In this document: positions 61,390-64,000 of the stretch, in pieces
Numbering within the stretch: the first letter of the stretch is position 1
How the letters are laid out: each line of letters opens with the position of its first letter
Assembly (NCBI GenBank): GCA_020344415.1
Contig: CP070825.1
Location: 1,727,759 to 1,791,758 of the forward strand
Origin: Candidatus Aminicenantota bacterium
Lineage (GTDB): Bacteria; Acidobacteriota; Aminicenantia; Aminicenantales; Aminicenantaceae
Length of the DNA: 64,000 nucleotides
Direction of reading: 5' to 3'
The notes under the pieces: model-generated
Seen by the model: the letters and a program-made list of their open reading frames with translations, nothing else
The model's database searches: none
What the model was told of the DNA's origin: nothing
Made by a program: the position numbers and the translations under genes

Positions 61390-62394
61390 ATGAAAAAGAC
61401 GATTTCAATCATTATTTTAATATTCGCTCTAACCATCTCTAGCACTGGGGAAAAATTTTCTAAAATAAACAAAGAGAGGCCAATCCATACATATTCAATC
61501 GTGGCGCGAGATCCCGGAACTGGGCAGCTAGGTGTGGCGGTTCAATCGCACTGGTTTTCAGTAGGACCGCTGGTTCCCTGGATAGAGGCAGGAGTAGGGG
61601 CTATCGCTACACAGTCTTTTGTAGAAGTCTCCTATGGTCCCCTCGGGTTGAGTCTAATGAGAGCAGGAAAAAGTGCCCCGCAGGCCTTAAAGGCACTCAT
61701 AGAAGTTGATCCAAACAAAGAAGTAAGACAGGTAGCGATGATAGACAATCAGGGACGAATCGCTGCCCATACAGGAGAATTGTGTATCAGTGAAGCAGGC
61801 CATTTAACGGGCGATCAATTCTCAGTCCAGGCTAATCTTATGCTCAATAATACGGTCTGGAAAGCCATGGCTGCTGCCTATGAGTCCACTGATGGCGATC
61901 TTACTGACCGTTTACTTGCTGCCTTGGAAGCCGCCGAAAAAGAAGGAGGCGATATTCGAGGGCGCCAGTCAGCGGCAATCATAGTGGTCACAGGGAATCC
62001 CACCGGTCAATCATGGCAGGACCGAATTGTTGACTTAAGAGTCGAAGACCATCCCGATCCAGTAGAAGAGTTGAAGCGGTTGGTAGCGGTTCACAGAGCA
62101 TATGAACACATGAATAAGGGCGATGAATATATGGCTGAAGAGAATATCGAAGCAGCCTTGAAAGAGTACAGCAAAGCAGAACAAATGGCCCCTTATAATA
62201 TAGAAATGGCCTTCTGGCATGCCGTCACCCTTGCGAGCCTAGATAAAGTAAGGGAATCTTTGCCTTTATTTAAGAAGGTTTTTGAAGCTGACCACAACTG
62301 GGCAGTTCTCCTGCCTCGCCTTCCTAAATCAGGTTTATTGCCCGATAAACCCAAGCTTATCAAAAAAATCCTCTCAGTTGCCCCCAGAAAATAA
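61390..62394 (+). CDS. Exported DUF1028 Ntn-hydrolase-like protein with TPR-like tail
   Basis: A 334-residue protein. A signal peptide (about 1-20) precedes a DUF1028 domain (about 30-225): THTYSIVARDPGTGQLGVAVQSHWFSVG-type start (HTYSIVARDP, GVAVQSHWF), GVGAIATQSFVEVSYG, and a DGDLTDRLLAALEAAEKEGGD region. Residues 230-330 are helical and TPR-like (AYEHMNKGDEYMAEENIEAAL). DUF1028 has an Ntn-hydrolase fold; its activity is unknown. Most members are cytoplasmic, so export is notable. Followed 21 bp later by an MBL lipoprotein on the same strand. Confidence 0.88.
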   Translation: MKKTISIIILIFALTISSTGEKFSKINKERPIHTYSIVARDPGTGQLGVAVQSHWFSVGPLVPWIEAGVGAIATQSFVEVSYGPLGLSLMRAGKSAPQALKALIEVDPNKEVRQVAMIDNQGRIAAHTGELCISEAGHLTGDQFSVQANLMLNNTVWKAMAAAYESTDGDLTDRLLAALEAAEKEGGDIRGRQSAAIIVVTGNPTGQSWQDRIVDLRVEDHPDPVEELKRLVAVHRAYEHMNKGDEYMAEENIEAALKEYSKAEQMAPYNIEMAFWHAVTLASLDKVRESLPLFKKVFEADHNWAVLLPRLPKSGLLPDKPKLIKKILSVAPRK

Positions 62395-62415
62395 GAGGAT
62401 AAGGAGTTTTGAAAG

Positions 62416-63396
62416 ATGCACAAAAAATGGAAAATTTTTGTGTTTGCCTTGATCTGCCCGATGCTTGTCATATGCTCTACAGCAGAAAAGCAGACTGAAG
62501 CAGAAGAGCGATCAGAACTCATTCAACCAGCAAAATGGTGGGAAAAACTTCCCCGGCCGATCTACGCAACATTAGAAAAAGTGGAAACCAGCCAAGAGTG
62601 GTTCGAAGTCTATAAACTCACCGAAGACACCTATGCCATTTATGAGCCATACCAATTCGAGGAAGCCATTAGTTACCTTGTTATTGGCAAAGAAAGAGCT
62701 ATTGTTATCGATACCGGAACAGGTATCGGAGACTTAAAAAAAACCGTTTCTGAATTGACTCAGCTGCCTGTCTCTGTAGTGAACACCCACACACACTGGG
62801 ATCACATTGGAGACAACCATCAATTTGAGGAGATCGCTTGCTTTAATAACCCGGATTGCATTAAAAAGCTTCGCACAGACATCGATAATGAATCGCTCCA
62901 AAGACACATCACAGGAGATTCCATCTGGAAATCCTTACCCAAAGATTTTGACTCGACAACATGGACACTCCCTTCTGTCAGCCCCACTTCTCTCTTGGAA
63001 GATGGCGATCTTATCGATCTTGGAGAGCGCATCTTAGAGGTTATCTATACGCCCGGTCACTCTCCTGGTTCCATATGCCTTTTAGACAAGAAATATCGCA
63101 TACTTTTCACAGGTGACACATTCTTTCCGGGACCTCTCTATGCCTATCCAGCAGATGTAAATATTGACCAATACATCGCTTCTATTGAAAAACTGAATTC
63201 TCGCGTGGATGAATATGATTATCTCTGTTCAGGGCATAATGACCCGTGGGTAAAGAGCGAGGTCATTCCGCGTGTGGCCGACGCCTTTCAAGAAATAATG
63301 GCTGGAAAGGGGAACTTTAAAGAAGATGAGGGAATACGCCGCTATTATTTTGAGGGTTTTGACATCCTGATACGCGCTGATATGACAAAAAAATAG
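62416..63396 (+). CDS. Metallo-beta-lactamase-fold lipoprotein
   Basis: A 326-residue protein with a lipoprotein signal (lipobox LVIC, cysteine 20). MBL metal motif THTHWDHIGD (HxHxDH, about 125-132), a downstream HSPGS histidine, FTGDTFF (bridging Asp) and SGHND (last His). The set of ligands is complete, so a working hydrolase is likely. The MBL fold covers beta-lactamases, lactonases, glyoxalase II and others; the substrate is unknown. Ribosome-binding site AAGGAG. Co-directional with the DUF1028 gene. Confidence 0.88.
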   Translation: MHKKWKIFVFALICPMLVICSTAEKQTEAEERSELIQPAKWWEKLPRPIYATLEKVETSQEWFEVYKLTEDTYAIYEPYQFEEAISYLVIGKERAIVIDTGTGIGDLKKTVSELTQLPVSVVNTHTHWDHIGDNHQFEEIACFNNPDCIKKLRTDIDNESLQRHITGDSIWKSLPKDFDSTTWTLPSVSPTSLLEDGDLIDLGERILEVIYTPGHSPGSICLLDKKYRILFTGDTFFPGPLYAYPADVNIDQYIASIEKLNSRVDEYDYLCSGHNDPWVKSEVIPRVADAFQEIMAGKGNFKEDEGIRRYYFEGFDILIRADMTKK

Positions 63397-63411
63397 ATAC
63401 GAAGCCGTCTT

Positions 63412-64000
63412 TTATTCCCTTGAACGAACCATAAGAACAGAAGCTGGAGCGCGGTCTGCCACCTTGTCCGGAATTGAACCAAAAAGCCAGCTTCTCAAAG
63501 TCCATTCGTTAGATGCACCCATAACAATAAGGTCATGCTCTGCAGCGGCACGGACGATAGCACGAACGATATCTGTATCCATCACGACATTCATCTCTGC
63601 TTGAACACCCACCTCGTCTAAAGTATCTCTTACGAAATCTTCGGCAACTCCTCGAAAAAGCCGGATGCTTTCCCGGTCGAACTCGGACCGAGCAGCCGAG
63701 GGTCCTCGCCCAACTTGACTGTTGAGCGCTGTTACTAAAGCCCCCCATTCTGCAGCTAACTCACTGGCCACCTTGAGTCCGAGTTTGGCATGAGGTCCTC
63801 CACTGATGGGGACAAGAATTCGTCCAACCTCTCCTAAGCCGCGTGTCTTAAGGACCACGACATTTCCTTTGGCAACCTTAAGCACTCCTGCTACGCTTGT
63901 GCGCTGAATTCGAGGTCTCCGTATCTCGCCATGCCAGCCCATGACCACTAAATCAGGTTGTTCCACATCTGCAACACTGAGGATCGCTGATGGAACATTG
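63412..64000 (-). CDS. Universal-stress-protein domain protein, 5' end outside the window
   Basis: The frame is open through the right edge, so at least 196 residues of a longer protein are seen. Residues from about base 63850 to 63412 form a complete USP domain (RILVPISGGPHAKLGLKVASELA, then MGASNEWTLRSWLFGSIPDKV with the GxxG...GS nucleotide pattern and APASVLMVRS). Before it is the end of another USP-like domain (DLVVMGWHGE, GNVVVLKTRG). Tandem USP tails occur in stand-alone proteins and at the C-terminus of amino-acid or cation transporters; the missing half would decide. Base composition is visibly more GC-rich than the neighbouring genes. Confidence 0.85.
   Translation of the reverse strand, partial: NVPSAILSVADVEQPDLVVMGWHGEIRRPRIQRTSVAGVLKVAKGNVVVLKTRGLGEVGRILVPISGGPHAKLGLKVASELAAEWGALVTALNSQVGRGPSAARSEFDRESIRLFRGVAEDFVRDTLDEVGVQAEMNVVMDTDIVRAIVRAAAEHDLIVMGASNEWTLRSWLFGSIPDKVADRAPASVLMVRSRE

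Noticed and set aside
1-64000. tRNA or rRNA genes
   Set aside because: No cloverleaf with a TTC-loop or rRNA-like stretch was noticed in the intergenic gaps; a covariance-model scan was not possible.

Overview
The window looks like a chromosomal piece of a diderm, probably anaerobic heterotroph from the Acidobacteriota/Aminicenantota (OP8) side of the tree. That placement is inferred from gene content: an Oar-like TonB receptor with a carboxypeptidase-regulatory domain, an Acidobacteria-type VWFA-related protein, several TPR/carboxypeptidase-domain proteins, and moderate-to-low GC. No rRNA, tRNA, CRISPR array or transposase was seen. Genes are tightly packed, with many ATGA start/stop overlaps.

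Layout. 1-529: frameshifted 3' end of a probable outer-membrane gene. 539-2344: fused fatty-acid kinase FakA-FakB. 2602-8755: sodium/solute symporter and a rhamnose operon (rhaB, rhaA, a UROD-like enzyme). 8971-10263: asnS on an almost leaderless promoter. 10371-16368: seven-gene operon rimO-pgpA-cinA-thpR-plsY-gpsA-TPR lipoprotein. 16474-18940: metK-ahcY. 19110-23604: two M16-like proteins that both lack the zinc motif, coupled to bifunctional FTCD. 23631-27972: operon plsY2-GT2-znuA-znuC-znuB. 28339-32087: galK and a secreted glycosidase. 32230-33684: pepD. 34080-36512: COQ7-like diiron protein, polytopic membrane protein, Omp85-like barrel. 36865-44362: penicillin-acylase-family protein, OmpR-type two-component system, beta-lactamase-like hydrolase. 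44632-49401: a sigma-54 operon. 49423-54484: esterase, XRE-ImmA protein, SDR epimerase, dodecin, VOC protein. 54599-61075: VWFA protein, TonB receptor, TPR protein. 61390-64000: secreted DUF1028 protein, MBL-fold lipoprotein and a cut-off USP-domain protein.

Best candidate for an undescribed system: 44632-49401. A consensus -24/-12 sigma-54 promoter drives a small secreted protein with calcium-loop-like motifs, two strong RNA hairpins, a beta-barrel protein, a small OB-like exported protein, a membrane histidine kinase and an NtrC-type sigma-54 activator. It looks like a self-contained envelope-sensing circuit that controls its own promoter.

Two regulatory patterns stand out. A dispersed palindromic repeat family (GGGGTCAGGTCTTG / GGGGACWGTCCCC type ends) lies in seven of the eight divergent intergenic regions, often 6-29 bp upstream of a -35 box. 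In addition, four TTNACA-type hexamers spaced exactly 11 bp apart, resembling a Pho box, sit in front of the Omp85-like gene.
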